Of a stretch of DNA of 24,226 nt, positions 8,403 to 18,187 are shown in pieces. The DNA comes from UBA7396 sp964527685 (GTDB taxonomy: Bacteria > Patescibacteriota > Gracilibacteria > BD1-5 > UBA6164). The notes beneath the pieces were generated by a model, which was given only the letters and a program-made list of their open reading frames with translations, searched no databases and had not been told where the DNA came from. Numbering within the stretch: position 1 is the stretch's first letter; every line of letters starts with the position of its first letter. Both the position numbers and the translations under genes were made by a program. The stretch spans positions 1 through 24,226 of the forward strand of contig CAZGOC010000008.1 in the NCBI GenBank assembly GCA_964527685.1, written 5' to 3'.

Positions 8403-9506
8403 ATGACAAATACAAATTTAGATTTATTTGAAAATCTAGAAAACTCTGATATTTTAAATAGTGATATTTTACTAGACAATTCAACTAGCGAAAAAATAGA
8501 TGATTCTCTAGATAATATTATCTTAAGTCAACTAGAAAATAATAATAATTTTTTAGTTGAAACAAACAAAGATGATATTTTAAATTTCCCAGAGTTAGAA
8601 AGTTATAATATATTAAATGATAACAATTTTTTACAAAATTCAAATAATGATGAAATAGAAAATTTTGATGTATTAAATAATACTAATTTAGAGAAATTAT
8701 ATAAAAAACAATCAAAAGTATTAAGCTCTATAATATTTTTTATAAAATATATTTCAACTTCTGCTTTGATATTTTGAGTATTAATACTATGAGCTAATTA
8801 CAATGCCTATATAGAAATAGCAAGAAGTTATTTAAATCCAGAAGCTCTAGAAAATAATAAAAATGCATTAATTGCTTCTGTTAATAATAATCAAATAACT
8901 TCATCAAAAGAAACCATAAAAGAAGACATATTGCCTACAAAAGAAGAAAAAAATAAAAAAATTGAGGAAACAAAAAATAAGACTTACCATTCAATTAATA
9001 AGCTTGTAAATAAAGAATCAAAAGACTTTAATACAAATATAGAAATAGTTCCTTATGAAAATAGAATAATTATACCAAAAATTGCTAAAAATATCCCTTT
9101 AATTGATGTGCAAAATAAAACAGTTACAGATGTAGTAGAGCTTGAAAATATATTTCAAAGCGAATTAATTAACTGAATTGTTAGATATCCTTGAAGTGCA
9201 AGACCTTGAGAAAAATGAAATAGTTTTATTTTTGGTCATTCTTCAAATTTCCCTTGGATTAAATGAGATTATAATGATGTTTTTGCTTTAATAGACAATT
9301 TAACTTTTTGAGATGAAATTATTTCATACTATTGACAAAAAAAATATGTATATAAAGTAAAAGAAAAAAAAGTTATAAAACCTGGAGATATTTCTGTTTT
9401 AAAAAGAGATGAAAATAAAAAAGAAATTACATTAATGACTTGTTGGCCTATATGAACTACTTTAAATAGAATGATTGTAGTTTGAGAGCTTGTTGAAGTA
9501 AAATAA
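8403..9506 (+). CDS. Membrane-anchored sortase with acidic Asn-rich N-terminal region
   Basis: A 367-aa sortase-family transpeptidase. Residues 1-105 form an unusual cytoplasmic region rich in Asn, Asp and Leu with irregular ILN/VLN-type repeats. A TM helix follows at about 108-133, then a polar Lys/Glu-rich stalk. The C-terminal sortase domain starts near IIIPKIAKNIPL. The catalytic triad is visible: H279 in FGHSS, C347 in TLMTC (the TLxTC signature) and R356 in LNRMIV. Sortases attach sorted proteins to the cell surface or crosslink pilins. The class is uncertain, and no LPxTG-like substrate is visible in the window. The small membrane protein at 9531 follows by 24 nt and is probably cotranscribed. 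Internal TGA glycines occur throughout. Confidence 0.9.
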
Positions 9507-9530
9507 TTTTTTATTAATTAAAATAAATAT

Positions 9531-9830
9531 ATGGAAAACTTAAATATAGAATACAAATATAAAACTGCAAAAGAAATAATTGAAACTTTAAATTGATTTT
9601 TAACTGGTTCTATTTTAAATATAATTTTATTTATAATAGTTTTAGCTTTTATAATAATATTGATTTTATATATAAATCCTAGTTTAAATGCTTTTTTAAC
9701 TGCTAGAAAATCAAATAAAGATAAACAAAATAAAAAATTATCTCTACAACAAATACTTATTCAAAAAGAAATTGAAGAAGAAATTGAAAAAGACTTAAAA
9801 GAAGAGGCAGAAAAAAAACTTTCAAAATAA
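9531..9830 (+). CDS. Small single-TM protein with charged C-terminal helix
   Basis: A 99-aa protein of unknown function. It has a short amphipathic N-terminus, one strongly hydrophobic helix at about residues 26-48 and a Lys/Glu-rich, probably helical, cytoplasmic tail. It contains one TGA glycine. It sits 24 nt after the sortase, so a role with it is possible but only by context. Its last residues L-S-K and stop are encoded within the palindrome shared with the convergent RelA/SpoT gene. Confidence 0.7.
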
Positions 9831-9848
9831 TTATTTTGAAAGTTTTTT
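9813..9848 (+). terminator. Perfect palindromic bidirectional terminator coding both C-termini
   Basis: Bases 9813-9830 and 9831-9848 are exact reverse complements, 18 bp each. Each strand ends in a T-run. The + gene's TAA is 9828-9830 and the minus gene's TAA is 9831-9833, so the stops abut and both proteins end in Leu-Ser-Lys from the same sequence. Confidence 0.9.
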
Positions 9849-12116
9849 TATATTTAAAAATTCATAAAACATAGCTAAATATACTATAAAACAAAATAAA
9901 AAATACAAAATAAACTTATAATTAAATTCATATCATAAATAAAGTAATTCCCAAAATATTATAAAAAATATTAATGTATTTAATAAAAATATAGAAAGCC
10001 AAAATCTTTTATATTTTAACACATCAGGCAATATAGTTTTTACAATAATTTTTAATAAAAAAGCTACTCATAACATAAAAACACTACTTCAAAATAATAT
10101 AATTTCTAAAATTAATCATTTTTCATAACTTGATACATTAAAAAAATTTAAAAAAAATACACTTCAAAAAATTAAAGATAAAGATATAGTATAAAATAAA
10201 TAATATATTTTTAATCTAAATGGGAAAACTCTCGTTATATTTAAAACATTTGGAAGTCTTTTGAGTTCTTTTAAAATATCTTTAAGTCAAGAATTATTAT
10301 TTATATTAAAAGATATATTAACAGTGTTTTTAGCTTTTTTATAAATAATTTTTTCTATAGAAACTCCTAGTTTAAAAAAAGTATCTATTATATTATTTAT
10401 AGATAAATCATCTATTGTTTTTAGATTAATTTTTATAAATACCTTTTTATCTTCATCATTTTTTGTATATACTAAAATAATTTTATTTAAAATTTTTTCA
10501 GTTTCAACACTTCAAATAGCTATAAAAAAATACATTTGTTCTTCGTCTTTAAAAGAGAATGATTTTAAAATATTTTTTTGAAATTTAGATGGAATATTTT
10601 CAAAATGCCTATATCATAGATTTTCTAAAGATGTATTTATTGTATATTTTCATAAATTTACTAGTTTTGTGGTTGAATATTTTTTAAATATTTCTTTGAT
10701 TTCTTCTCTTGCTATTGAAGTTTTTATATTAAAAAAATTCTCTATTTTATAATCAATATATATATTTTTTTGTTTAAAAAGTTTTATTGTATCTCAAGAT
10801 TTTAATTTAAAAAATGGATCAAAAACCTCTTCTCAATTAATAAAAGCTTTTAAAAAATATTTTCAATTATCTATACTATATAAAAAAGCATAATCAATTA
10901 ATGTGGACTCTTTAGGCAATATCTTAACTACTTTATTTTCATCAAAGCATTTTATATCTCAAATAACTATTTCATTTCAAAGATTTTCAAAAAGTTTTTT
11001 TGTATCTATAGTATCTTTAGTTCAATTTTTTATCCAATTAGGCAATGATTTAAAATCTCACTCAAATCATTTATAAATAAAATGTGCTGCAAGTCATGTT
11101 TTGTTTAAAGTCATCATCTGATTTGATTGTATTTGAAACTCTAAAAACTCACCATTTTCATCTATAACAGTTGTATGAATTGCTTGATATCAGTTTTTTT
11201 TAGGAGAAGATATATAATCTTTAAATCTATCATTTTTTGCAGTATAAATATTATGCAAAATTCATAAAACTTTATATATATCTTGTTTATTTTTTGTAAT
11301 AATTCTAAGTGCTAAAACATCATAAATATCTTTATAATCAATATTTTTTGCTTTAGTTTTTTTATAAATAGAATACAAGCTTTTAACTCTCCCCTCTATG
11401 TTAATTATTTTTATTTTTTGTTTTTGTAACTCTTGTTCTATTTTATTATTTGTATTTATAATAATTTTTTTATGTTTTTCATAATTTTTTCAAAATATTT
11501 TATCAAGTTTTTTATATTCTTCTTCTTGAATATATTTAAAACATAAATCATTTAATTCATGTAAAAATTCTCAAATAGACAAAAAATTTGCTATTGGGAC
11601 ATAAATTTCTTTAGTTTCTTTTGCTATACGATATCTTTTTTGCCTTGGTAAATGATCTAAAGTTTTTAAATTATGCAATCTATCAACTATTTTTATTAAA
11701 TATATCCTTATATCTTCTCAAATGTTAATTAATTCTTTTTTTAAACTTAAAATATCTTTAGAATTCATATCAATTGTATAATATAAATTTCAAAGTTTAT
11801 AAACTCAACAAACAATATCTTTTATTTTAATTCAAAAATTCTTTTCAATATCTTGTGGTTTTATATCTTTATTATCTAAAACATCATGAAGTAAAGCTCA
11901 AATAATTGTTTTGTCATCTGCTTCAATTTTTGTAAGTAAAATAGCTACATTTAATGGATGAACTATATATAATTCTTTTGATTTTCTATATTGATTTTTA
12001 TGGGCATTGTAGGCAAATAAAAAAGCTCAATAAATGAAATCTTTATTATAGTTTTTATTATATTTTTCTATTTCAGTAATTAATTTATCATATAGATCTA
12101 AAACATATTTTTCCAT
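9831..12116 (-). CDS. rel: Bifunctional (p)ppGpp synthetase/hydrolase with C-terminal membrane domain
   Basis: A 761-aa RelA/SpoT homologue controlling the stringent-response alarmone (p)ppGpp. The HD hydrolase domain (about 20-150) has H53 in HPLNVA, H77-D78 in LLHDVLDN and IVDRLHNLKTL, so hydrolysis looks intact. The synthetase domain (about 215-345) has GRVKSLYSIYKK, ALRIIT, FKDYISSPKKNGYQAIHTTV with G309 and H314, and EFQIQ. A TGS domain starts near 388 (LPKESTLIDYAFLYSI) and an ACT-like domain lies at about 595-635. Beyond the usual end, residues 639-755 form about four hydrophobic helices before the terminal LSK, so the enzyme appears membrane-anchored. Classical Rel proteins are soluble and end at ACT. 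All in one frame with many TGA glycines. It converges on the sortase unit. Confidence 0.93.
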
Positions 12117-12145
12117 ACAAAAAAGTATATATTTAATTTTTTAAA

Positions 12146-12173
12146 ATATTAACATAAAATAAAAAAAATACAA
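12146..12173 (-). promoter_or_regulatory. Possible promoter of the rel gene
   Basis: On the minus strand TTGTAT (12173-12168) and TAATAT (12151-12146) are spaced by 16 bp, 30 nt before the start codon. Background AT content is high, so confidence is limited. Confidence 0.4.
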
Positions 12174-12225
12174 TAAAATAAAAAAAATTGTAAAACTTTT
12201 AAAATTACAAACTTTAAAAAAAACT

Positions 12226-12253
12226 TTGACTATTTTAAAATATTTTATATACT
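12226..12253 (+). promoter_or_regulatory. Promoter of the rpsT-infC-rpmI-rplT operon
   Basis: TTGACT (12226-12231) and TATACT (12248-12253) with a 16-bp spacer form one of the best promoter matches in the window. The resulting leader of about 75 nt contains a short relatively GC-rich stretch (GCCCG near 12257 and AGCCCC near 12292). I see no convincing riboswitch, but the leader may have a regulatory role. Confidence 0.7.
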
Positions 12254-12334
12254 ATTGCCCGTATATTGTATTTAACAGTATAAAATAACTAGCCCCAAAA
12301 TTGTTATTTTTATTATTTATAAAACTTATAAAAT

Positions 12335-12646
12335 ATGCCTATAATTAAGTCAGCAAAAAAAGCTCTAAAACAAAGCATAAAAAGACATTCTAGAAATGAA
12401 TGATTTAAAGCATTATTTAGAGAAGCAAGAATTTCTTTTGAAAAAGCTATAAAAAACAATGATTTAGAATCAGCAAAAAAAGCATTTTTTAATACTAAAA
12501 AAGATTGAAAAACTACTTCTTCTTGACTACAATCAATTATTGATAAATTAGTTAAGAAAAATATTATTCATAAAAATAATTGAGATAGAAAAAAATCAAA
12601 ATATGTATTAATGCTTAAAAAACTTGAATCTTCTTTAAAATCTTAA
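12335..12646 (+). CDS. rpsT: 30S ribosomal protein S20
   Basis: A 103-aa basic protein that binds 16S rRNA in the lower body of the 30S subunit. The sequence starts MPIIKSAKKALKQSIKR with the typical all-helical, Lys-rich pattern, and RNEGFKALFREAR and KAFFNTKKDGKT match the family. It is slightly longer than usual (about 85-90 aa) because of the C-terminal part. The ATG is the only sensible start. It is the first gene of a translation operon, with infC 10 nt downstream. This rpsT-infC linkage differs from model bacteria, where rpsT is usually separate. Confidence 0.88.
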
Positions 12647-12656
12647 TTAAAAATTA

Positions 12657-13166
12657 ATGAAAGACAATAAAAGACCATTAAATGATGAAATAAAAGCATC
12701 AAAAGTAAAATTAATCACTGACGAGTGAGAAATATTATGAGAAATGTCTTTACTTGATGCTAAACAAAAAGCTAAAGAAAATGCACTTGATTTAATGCAA
12801 TTATGAAGAGAATGAGATTTAACAATAGTTAAAATGCTTGATTATTGAAAATTTCAATACAAACAAAAAAAACAAGAACAAAAAAATAAACAAAAATCTA
12901 AATCTCCTGATTTGAAAACTATAAAAATTACTTTTAAAATCTGAGATCACGATTTAATGGTTAAAAAAAATCAAGCTCAAGGTTTTGCAAAAGACTGACA
13001 CCCATTAAAAGTTTTATTATTTTTAAGAGGTAGAGAAAATCGATATGAAGATATTGCAAAAAGTAAAATAGAAAGTTTTATTAAAACACTTGAGGATTTT
13101 TATAAAATAGATAAAAATATAGTGAAATCTTGAAATAATTATTTCGCTATGTTGTCCCCTAAATAA
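12657..13166 (+). CDS. infC: Translation initiation factor IF-3
   Basis: A 169-aa IF-3, which binds the 30S subunit, prevents premature 50S joining and checks initiator tRNA pairing. It has the N-domain (NDEIKASKVKLITDEGEILG, ALDLMQLGREGDLTIVKMLDYGK), a Lys/Gln-rich linker and the C-domain starting LKTIKITFKIGDHDL and continuing VLLFLRGRENRYED. Length is normal. It starts with ATG, not the AUU used for autoregulation in E. coli, so that mode of control is not evident. It is followed by rpmI and rplT, the classical infC-rpmI-rplT order. Confidence 0.96.
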
Positions 13167-13187
13167 TATATTTTTAATTTAATTATT

Positions 13188-13382
13188 ATGACTTTAAAAA
13201 CTAGAAGTTGAGTAAAAAAAAGAGTTAAAGTTACTGCTAAAGGTAAATTTAAAACATCAAAAGCTTTTAAAAAACATTTATTATCAAATAAAAGTTCAAA
13301 AGCAAAATGAAGAAATAGATATGGGTTAGTTGTTTCTGTAGCTGAATCAAGAAAAATCAGACAACAATTACCATTTGCTTAA
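13188..13382 (+). CDS. rpmI: 50S ribosomal protein L35
   Basis: A 64-aa basic protein with the L35 pattern: KTRSGVKKRVKVTAKGKFK, then KAFKKHLLSNKSSKAKGR and a C-terminal VSVAESRKIRQQLPFA. It starts 21 nt after infC and lies 61 nt before rplT. Gly codons include TGA and GGT. Confidence 0.94.
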
Positions 13383-13443
13383 TAAATAAAGAAATTATTG
13401 TAATATAATTTCTACTAAATAATTTATAATTTATAATTCAAAT

Positions 13444-13788
13444 ATGGTTAGAGTAAAAAGAGGTGTCATGACTAAAAAAAGACACAAAAATTTATTACAA
13501 AAAGTAAAATGATTTAGATTACTTAATTCAAGACAATTTTCTAGAGCAAAAACTGCTTGGATGAAAGCTTGATTAAATTCTTATATCTGAAGAAAAACTA
13601 AAAAAAGAGATTTTAGAAAATTATGGAATTCAAGAATAAATATAGCTTCAAGAGAAAATGGAACTACTTATTCTAGATTTATAAATGATTTATATAAAAA
13701 ATCAGTAAAATTAAATAGAAAAGTTTTATCAAACTTAGCTATATCAAATCCTCAAGTTTTCTCAAAAATTGTTGAATTTGTAAAATAA
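13444..13788 (+). CDS. rplT: 50S ribosomal protein L20
   Basis: A 114-aa L20, an early-binding 23S rRNA protein needed for 50S assembly. It starts MVRVKRGVMTKKRHKNLL, has FRLLNSRQFSRAKTAWMKAG and RKTKKRDFRKLWNSRIN, and ends with the ISNPQVFSKIVEFV helix that matches the family. L20 is a known autoregulator of infC-rpmI-rplT operons in several bacteria. The 61-nt gap before it is AT-rich and I do not see an obvious rRNA-mimic structure. The operon ends at the strong terminator at 13791. Confidence 0.95.
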
Positions 13789-13790
13789 TA

Positions 13791-13816
13791 AAAAGGAGTT
13801 TTCTCCTTTTTTTTTT
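13791..13816 (+). terminator. Terminator of the rpsT-rplT operon
   Basis: AAAAGGAG (13791-13798), loop TTTT, CTCCTTTT (13803-13810), then a continuing T-run. A classical Rho-independent terminator 2 nt after the rplT stop. Confidence 0.93.
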
Positions 13817-13834
13817 AATTATTAAAATAAAACA

Positions 13835-14083
13835 TTGAAAAAAATAATTATTTATATAGTAAAGCTATATCAAAAATATTTATCTCCAGATCATAGTATT
13901 TGGGTAAAATCATTAAACAAATCTCCTTATTGTAAGCATATTCCTACCTGTAGTGAGTATATGATAGAGGCAGTTGAAAAAAAATGAAGTATTGTTTGAG
14001 TTATTAAATGAATTTTAAGAATTTTAAGATGTATGCCTTGGAATAAATGATGATATGATCCTGTTAACAAAAAAAGTGATTAA
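13835..14083 (+). CDS. yidD: YidD membrane-insertion efficiency factor, UUG start
   Basis: An 82-aa YidD, a small membrane-associated protein that helps YidC insert inner-membrane proteins. Conserved features: LYQKYLSPDHS, C in SPYCKHIPTCSEY (the C-x5-C pattern), VIKGILRILRCMPW and GGYDPV. The reading frame has no ATG near its beginning; TTG at 13835 gives the expected N-terminus (KKIIIYIVKLYQKYLSP), so a UUG start is chosen. In most bacteria yidD sits between rnpA and yidC; here it is alone, following rplT and converging on RNase J. The stop codon lies in the loop of the terminator at 14069-14097. Confidence 0.9.
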
Positions 14084-14097
14084 AATCACTTTTTTTT
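14069..14097 (+). terminator. Bidirectional terminator shared by yidD and rnj
   Basis: An A-run plus GTGAT (to 14080) pairs with ATCAC plus a T-run (14085-14096) around the loop TAAA, which contains the yidD stop. The minus-strand RNase J stop at 14096-14098 lies in its T-run. Confidence 0.85.
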
Positions 14098-16132
14098 AAA
14101 CTTCTATAATCATTGGTATAACCATTGGAGATCTATCTATTTTTTGAAGTAGATAATTTTCTAAATCTCATTTTAAGATTTTTACTAAATCTTTTTCTTC
14201 AATTTCAGGTATATCTTTTATAGTATTTTCATAAACTTGTTTTGCTTTTTTAATTATAAGTTTATGAATTATTCTAACTTCTTCTAAATAAACAAGTCCT
14301 CTTGATTCTACTTTTAATGGTCACATAATAGCTTTTGTTTTTTGATCTACTTTAAAAAGTAGTACTAAAGTTCAAGCATTCATCATTTTTTCTCTTGCTT
14401 GAATTACATGACTAGTTGCAGTTCAAATTCCATGTCAATCAATTAATATATCTTGAATTGGTACTTTTATTTTTGATTTAAATACTTTTTCATCAGGTCC
14501 AAAATCAATTATATTTCAATTATCAAGTAATAATACATTTTCTTCTTTCATTCAAATACTTATTGCAGTTTCTTTATGAACATGTCTAAAATATAAATCT
14601 CAATAAATAGGTAGGAAATATTTTGGTCTAACTAAATTTAACATAATTTTTTGTTCTTCTTGGAAAGCATGTCATCCAGTATGCACTTCCCTATCATCTT
14701 TTGTAATTACATTTGCTCAAAGTCTTATAAGTTTATTTATAACTCAAACAACTGATCTTTCATTTCAAGGAACTACAGATGATGAAAAAATAATTGTATC
14801 TCATTTCATTATTTCAATTGAAGGATGTCTTCATTCAGCCATTCTTGATAATGCTGAAAATTCTTCTCATTGGCTTCAAGTTGTTATAATAACTTGTTTT
14901 TCAAGTGGAATTCACTGAGTTGTTTTTTCAGACATTTTTTTAATAGTTCCTGGTTTTGCTTTTATGTATCCTAATTCTTTTGAAATAGCTACATTTTCAA
15001 CCATAGATCTACCACTTAAAAACACATATTTATCATGTGATTCACAAGCATTAATTATTTGTTGAACTCTTGAAATCCATGATGAAAATATTGTAATAAT
15101 TAATCTTCATTTTTTGTGATTTGCAATAATTCTTTCAAGTGTATCTCAAATATGTTTTTCTGAAGTTGAAAATCATTTTCTTGTAGATCAAGTTGAATCA
15201 GATAAAAATAAAGTAACTCATTTTGTACCATATTCACCTATTCTTGATAAATCTGCTGGTTTATCTATTTCTGGTGCAAAATCAATTTTAAAATCTCAAG
15301 TATGAACAGCTTTAAATCAAGTTGGAGTTGTTATATAAGCTCACATACAATCAGGAACTGAATGATTTACTCTAAAAAACTCACATTTGAAATAATCTCA
15401 AATAGAAATTAAATCTTTTGAATCAGTATTAACTTCTACAAATTTTTGTAAATGAGCTATTTTATTTTCTTCAAGTCATTTTTTTATAATTCAAATTGTT
15501 AATTTTGTTCAGTAAATTACTGGAAAATCAAGTGCTGGTAAAACATGTTTTAAAGCTCAAATATGATCTAAGTGTGCATGAGTAATTATAAGTCATTTAA
15601 TATTTTTTTTGTATGGTAACAAAAAAGAAATATCAGGAATTGAACAATCAGCTCCAAGCATATAATCTTCAGCAAATTGAATTCAACAATCAACTAAAAG
15701 TATATCATCTTTATATTGAAACATATCCATATTTTTTGCTCAAGTTTCATTATTTCATCAAACTGGTATAAATCTAGTATATCATTCTCTTAAAGTAGGT
15801 AGATAAAACTTTACTTGAGGAAAATTACTCATCATAGTTTGTTTTAGCGATAAAAATTGATTATTATCATTTTCATCATTTTGATTTTCTTCATCTATAT
15901 TATTCTCATTATTTTCTTTATTTTTTTCTATTTGTTTTTTTGTAAAACTATTTTTTACAAATTTTTTAAATCCTTGTTTTTCCCCTACTTCATCTTTATT
16001 TTCTATTGTAGTTGTATTTGTAGAATCTAATTTTTCTTCTACAACATCAATATTTTTTTCTAAAGATTGAGGAGTAATATCATCTTTTCAAGATAATTCA
16101 TTATCTAATTCGTCAAAGAAATCCTTTGTCAT
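14096..16132 (-). CDS. rnj: Ribonuclease J with long acidic N-terminal extension
   Basis: A 678-aa RNase J, the MBL/beta-CASP nuclease with 5'-3' exonuclease and endonuclease activity in mRNA decay and rRNA maturation. The zinc site is intact: H185-A-H187-L-D189-H190 in ITHAHLDHIGAL. FRVNHSVPDC, HTGDFKID, LSDST, FSSWISRVQQI, TGSQGEE, FSSSVVPGNE and the HTGGHA motif follow in order. Residues 1-115 before the catalytic core are a low-complexity Asp/Glu/Asn/Lys region absent from typical RNase J (about 555 aa), possibly a disordered tail for partners or RNA. A C-terminal domain is present. The promoter is at 16234-16263. No RNase E is seen here. Confidence 0.95.
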
Positions 16133-16233
16133 TTTTTTTTATTAAAAATATAAAATAACTTATTATTAAAATAAGTATTAAAAAATAATTTTTTTATGAA
16201 ACTTAAAAATTATTTAAGTATGATTTAAAATTG

Positions 16234-16263
16234 ATAGTATTAACTATTATTATTACAAATCAA
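16234..16263 (-). promoter_or_regulatory. Possible promoter of RNase J
   Basis: On the minus strand TTGATT (16263-16258) and TACTAT (16239-16234) are spaced by 18 bp, giving a leader of about 95 nt. The rest of the 241-nt gap (16133-16373) shows only AT-rich sequence with no clear terminator for the metallopeptidase gene upstream. Confidence 0.4.
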
Positions 16264-16373
16264 AAAACTTTAAATATTATTTTACAATTAATTATTGCTA
16301 AATAACTTTAGTAGTTCCACAAATATTTGAAAAAATGATTATATTTTTTTATTTATTACAAAAGGTAGTATAC

Positions 16374-17354
16374 TTATTTTTTTAAATAGTGCAAAAAATT
16401 ATTTAAAGAAAAATTTATTTTAGTTATATCCCAATAATAATCCTTTAAATCAAACTCTATTCTAAAGTTTGTTTTTTTAAACTCATCTTGTTTAAAAATA
16501 TAGTTTGAAAAAAAATCATATTTTTGTTTAATTAAATCACTTTTTAATGATTTTTCTCTAAAATCAGAATTAAATAGAACATAATACAAAAAGCTTTCAG
16601 CAAAGTCTTCGTATTTGTTTGTTAAAGCATATCATGAAACAAAGTCAGTTTTTAAAAGTCAGGCTTTTATTTCATATGTATTTTGCCAAGATATATCATA
16701 AAATTTATCAGACAAATCAGTTAAAACTTGTTTTTGTAAAAAATTTATATCTATATAATGTCAAAGTTCATGTACAAAAACAGATGCTAGTTCATTATCT
16801 TTTATATCAACTAAAGAGTATAAACTAATAGTTTTATTTTTATATTTTCATCTAATAGCATCTTTTTGAAAATTTAAAATTAAATCAAAATTAAGTTTTT
16901 TATCTTTAAATAAATTACTATTAATTAATTGATTAATAGCATTTATTCAAGAATTATTATATAATTTTGTTTCTATTATTTGAGGGTTGTATATAAAATT
17001 TATTTTACTTCCATCATATAATTCTTTTTCTTTTTTTTGTATTTGATTTAATAAATCCTGAGTAAAATTTTGATAATCTTTTAATTCTTTTTGTGAAATA
17101 TTATCTATATTAACTAGATTTTCTTCTTTTATAGAGTTATTTTCTTCTTTTTTTTCTATATTTTTAGTTAATAAATTATCTAACTCTTTTATACTTTCTT
17201 CTTTTTTTTCTATATAAGTATCATAGGTTTCATTATATTTATAATTTAATATATAAATTCAAATAGTAAATATAGTTAAATAAACAAAAAAAAGTAAATA
17301 ATAAATATTATCTTTTAGAAACTTTAAAAAAATATAAAATTTTAGCCTCATCAT
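16374..17354 (-). CDS. Membrane-anchored zinc metallopeptidase (HExxH), last gene of the pilin-like operon
   Basis: A 326-aa protein with an N-terminal TM helix (about 13-36), a Lys/Glu-rich coiled linker (about 45-110) and a C-terminal zincin domain. The zinc motif is H195-E196-L-G-H199, followed by YIDI. About 50 residues later YEDFAESF (E249, D250, E253) supplies the likely third ligand, a pattern seen in several uncharacterised CPR and Firmicute metallopeptidases. I do not recognise the exact family. Its ATGATG start (17354-17349) overlaps the stop of the upstream VirB2-like gene by 13 nt in another frame, a strong sign of translational coupling, so it likely acts on or with the four secreted two-TM proteins (processing, anchoring or wall remodelling). 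Role inferred. Confidence 0.78.
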
Positions 17355-17821
17355 AATCAAAACATTACATTGATTACGATATAAACTATTCAAGATGCTG
17401 AAATTAAAAGTAAAAATCATATAATAGTCCATTTTATTATATTTTTTGCTTTATTAATTTGTTCATCTTCTCAAGCAGAAAATTGCATTAATCATCAAGC
17501 ATAAACTATAGCTCAAACTGCCACAATTCATAAAACAACCATTAAATTTGTAATAAATCAATTTACTTTTTTCTTAAATCAAGTTTCAAGTTTCATATCT
17601 GTTGATGAAACTACTTTTTTAGGTTTACATCAATCCAAAAGTTTTGAAACACTATCTCAATCATTATATTTACATCAAGAATTATTATATCCTTTATTAT
17701 CTTCTTCTTGTTTTGGTGCTGGTGGTCAAACAAAATCTGGACTATTTGGATTTCAACTATCTGCAAAAATAGTACTAAATCAAAATAAACTTAAAATAAT
17801 TATTAAAAATATTTTTTTCAT
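17342..17821 (-). CDS. VirB2/TrbC-like two-TM secreted protein (copy 4 of array)
   Basis: A 159-aa protein with a signal peptide ending near A20 (TIFA|DSG), a polar mature region with two cysteines (C50, C65), then two TM helices (about 89-112 and 131-154). The helices are joined by the short polar loop G117-EDEQINKAKN and the protein ends GLGGG. This matches the layout of VirB2/TrbC conjugative pilins. The loop GEDE-x-(I/L)-x-K-(A/G)-K recurs in the copies at 18188 and 18565, so they are paralogues. VirB2 pilins assemble into type IV secretion pili; whether these do is unknown, since no VirB4/VirD4 ATPase is in the window. It overlaps the metallopeptidase gene by 13 nt and lies 11 nt after the previous copy. 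Confidence 0.72.
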
Positions 17822-17832
17822 TTGTATTATAA

Positions 17833-18177
17833 TTAAATTTTTAAAGAAGCTATTAATTTTACTGCTCAATAAGCAAGTGGTATAATAGCAAGTCAAATAA
17901 TAGCATAAACAAATCACATCAAAGTTTTTTTAAATTCTTCTTCATTTCATCTTGATTTAATTAATTTAAATCAAAAATATAAAAAAACTCAAATAGCAAT
18001 AAAACTTAAAAAATAAAAAAGTAAATCTTTAAAAGAAATTAAAACTTCATTTATAACTCAAGTTCATTCTCAAGAAATTCAAATAGTATTTGAATTTGGC
18101 ATCATAGAATCTTTTAGTGAAGCATTAGCTAAAAAAACTGGAAAAAAAGATATTAAAAATAAAAATATTTTATTCAT
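17833..18177 (-). CDS. VirB2/TrbC-like two-TM secreted protein (copy 3, divergent)
   Basis: A 114-aa protein with a signal peptide (to about A19, LANA|SLK), a short mature N-terminus without cysteines, and two hydrophobic helices (about 51-72 and 86-110). They are separated by the polar loop KSRGNEEEFKKT, which sits where the other copies have GEDE and keeps the acidic-then-Lys character. It is shorter than its neighbours and the most divergent member. The gap to the upstream copy is 10 nt and to the next gene 11 nt, consistent with one transcript. Its relation to the other copies rests on topology and position more than on shared residues. Confidence 0.65.
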
Positions 18178-18187
18178 TTTAAAAAAA

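Noticed and set aside
12254..12334. Riboswitch or T-box in the rpsT leader
   Set aside because: The leader is short and I could not find a conserved aptamer core or specifier/antiterminator elements.
16619..16828. Open frame on the + strand inside the metallopeptidase gene
   Set aside because: Antisense shadow of the HELGH-containing coding sequence; no family features.
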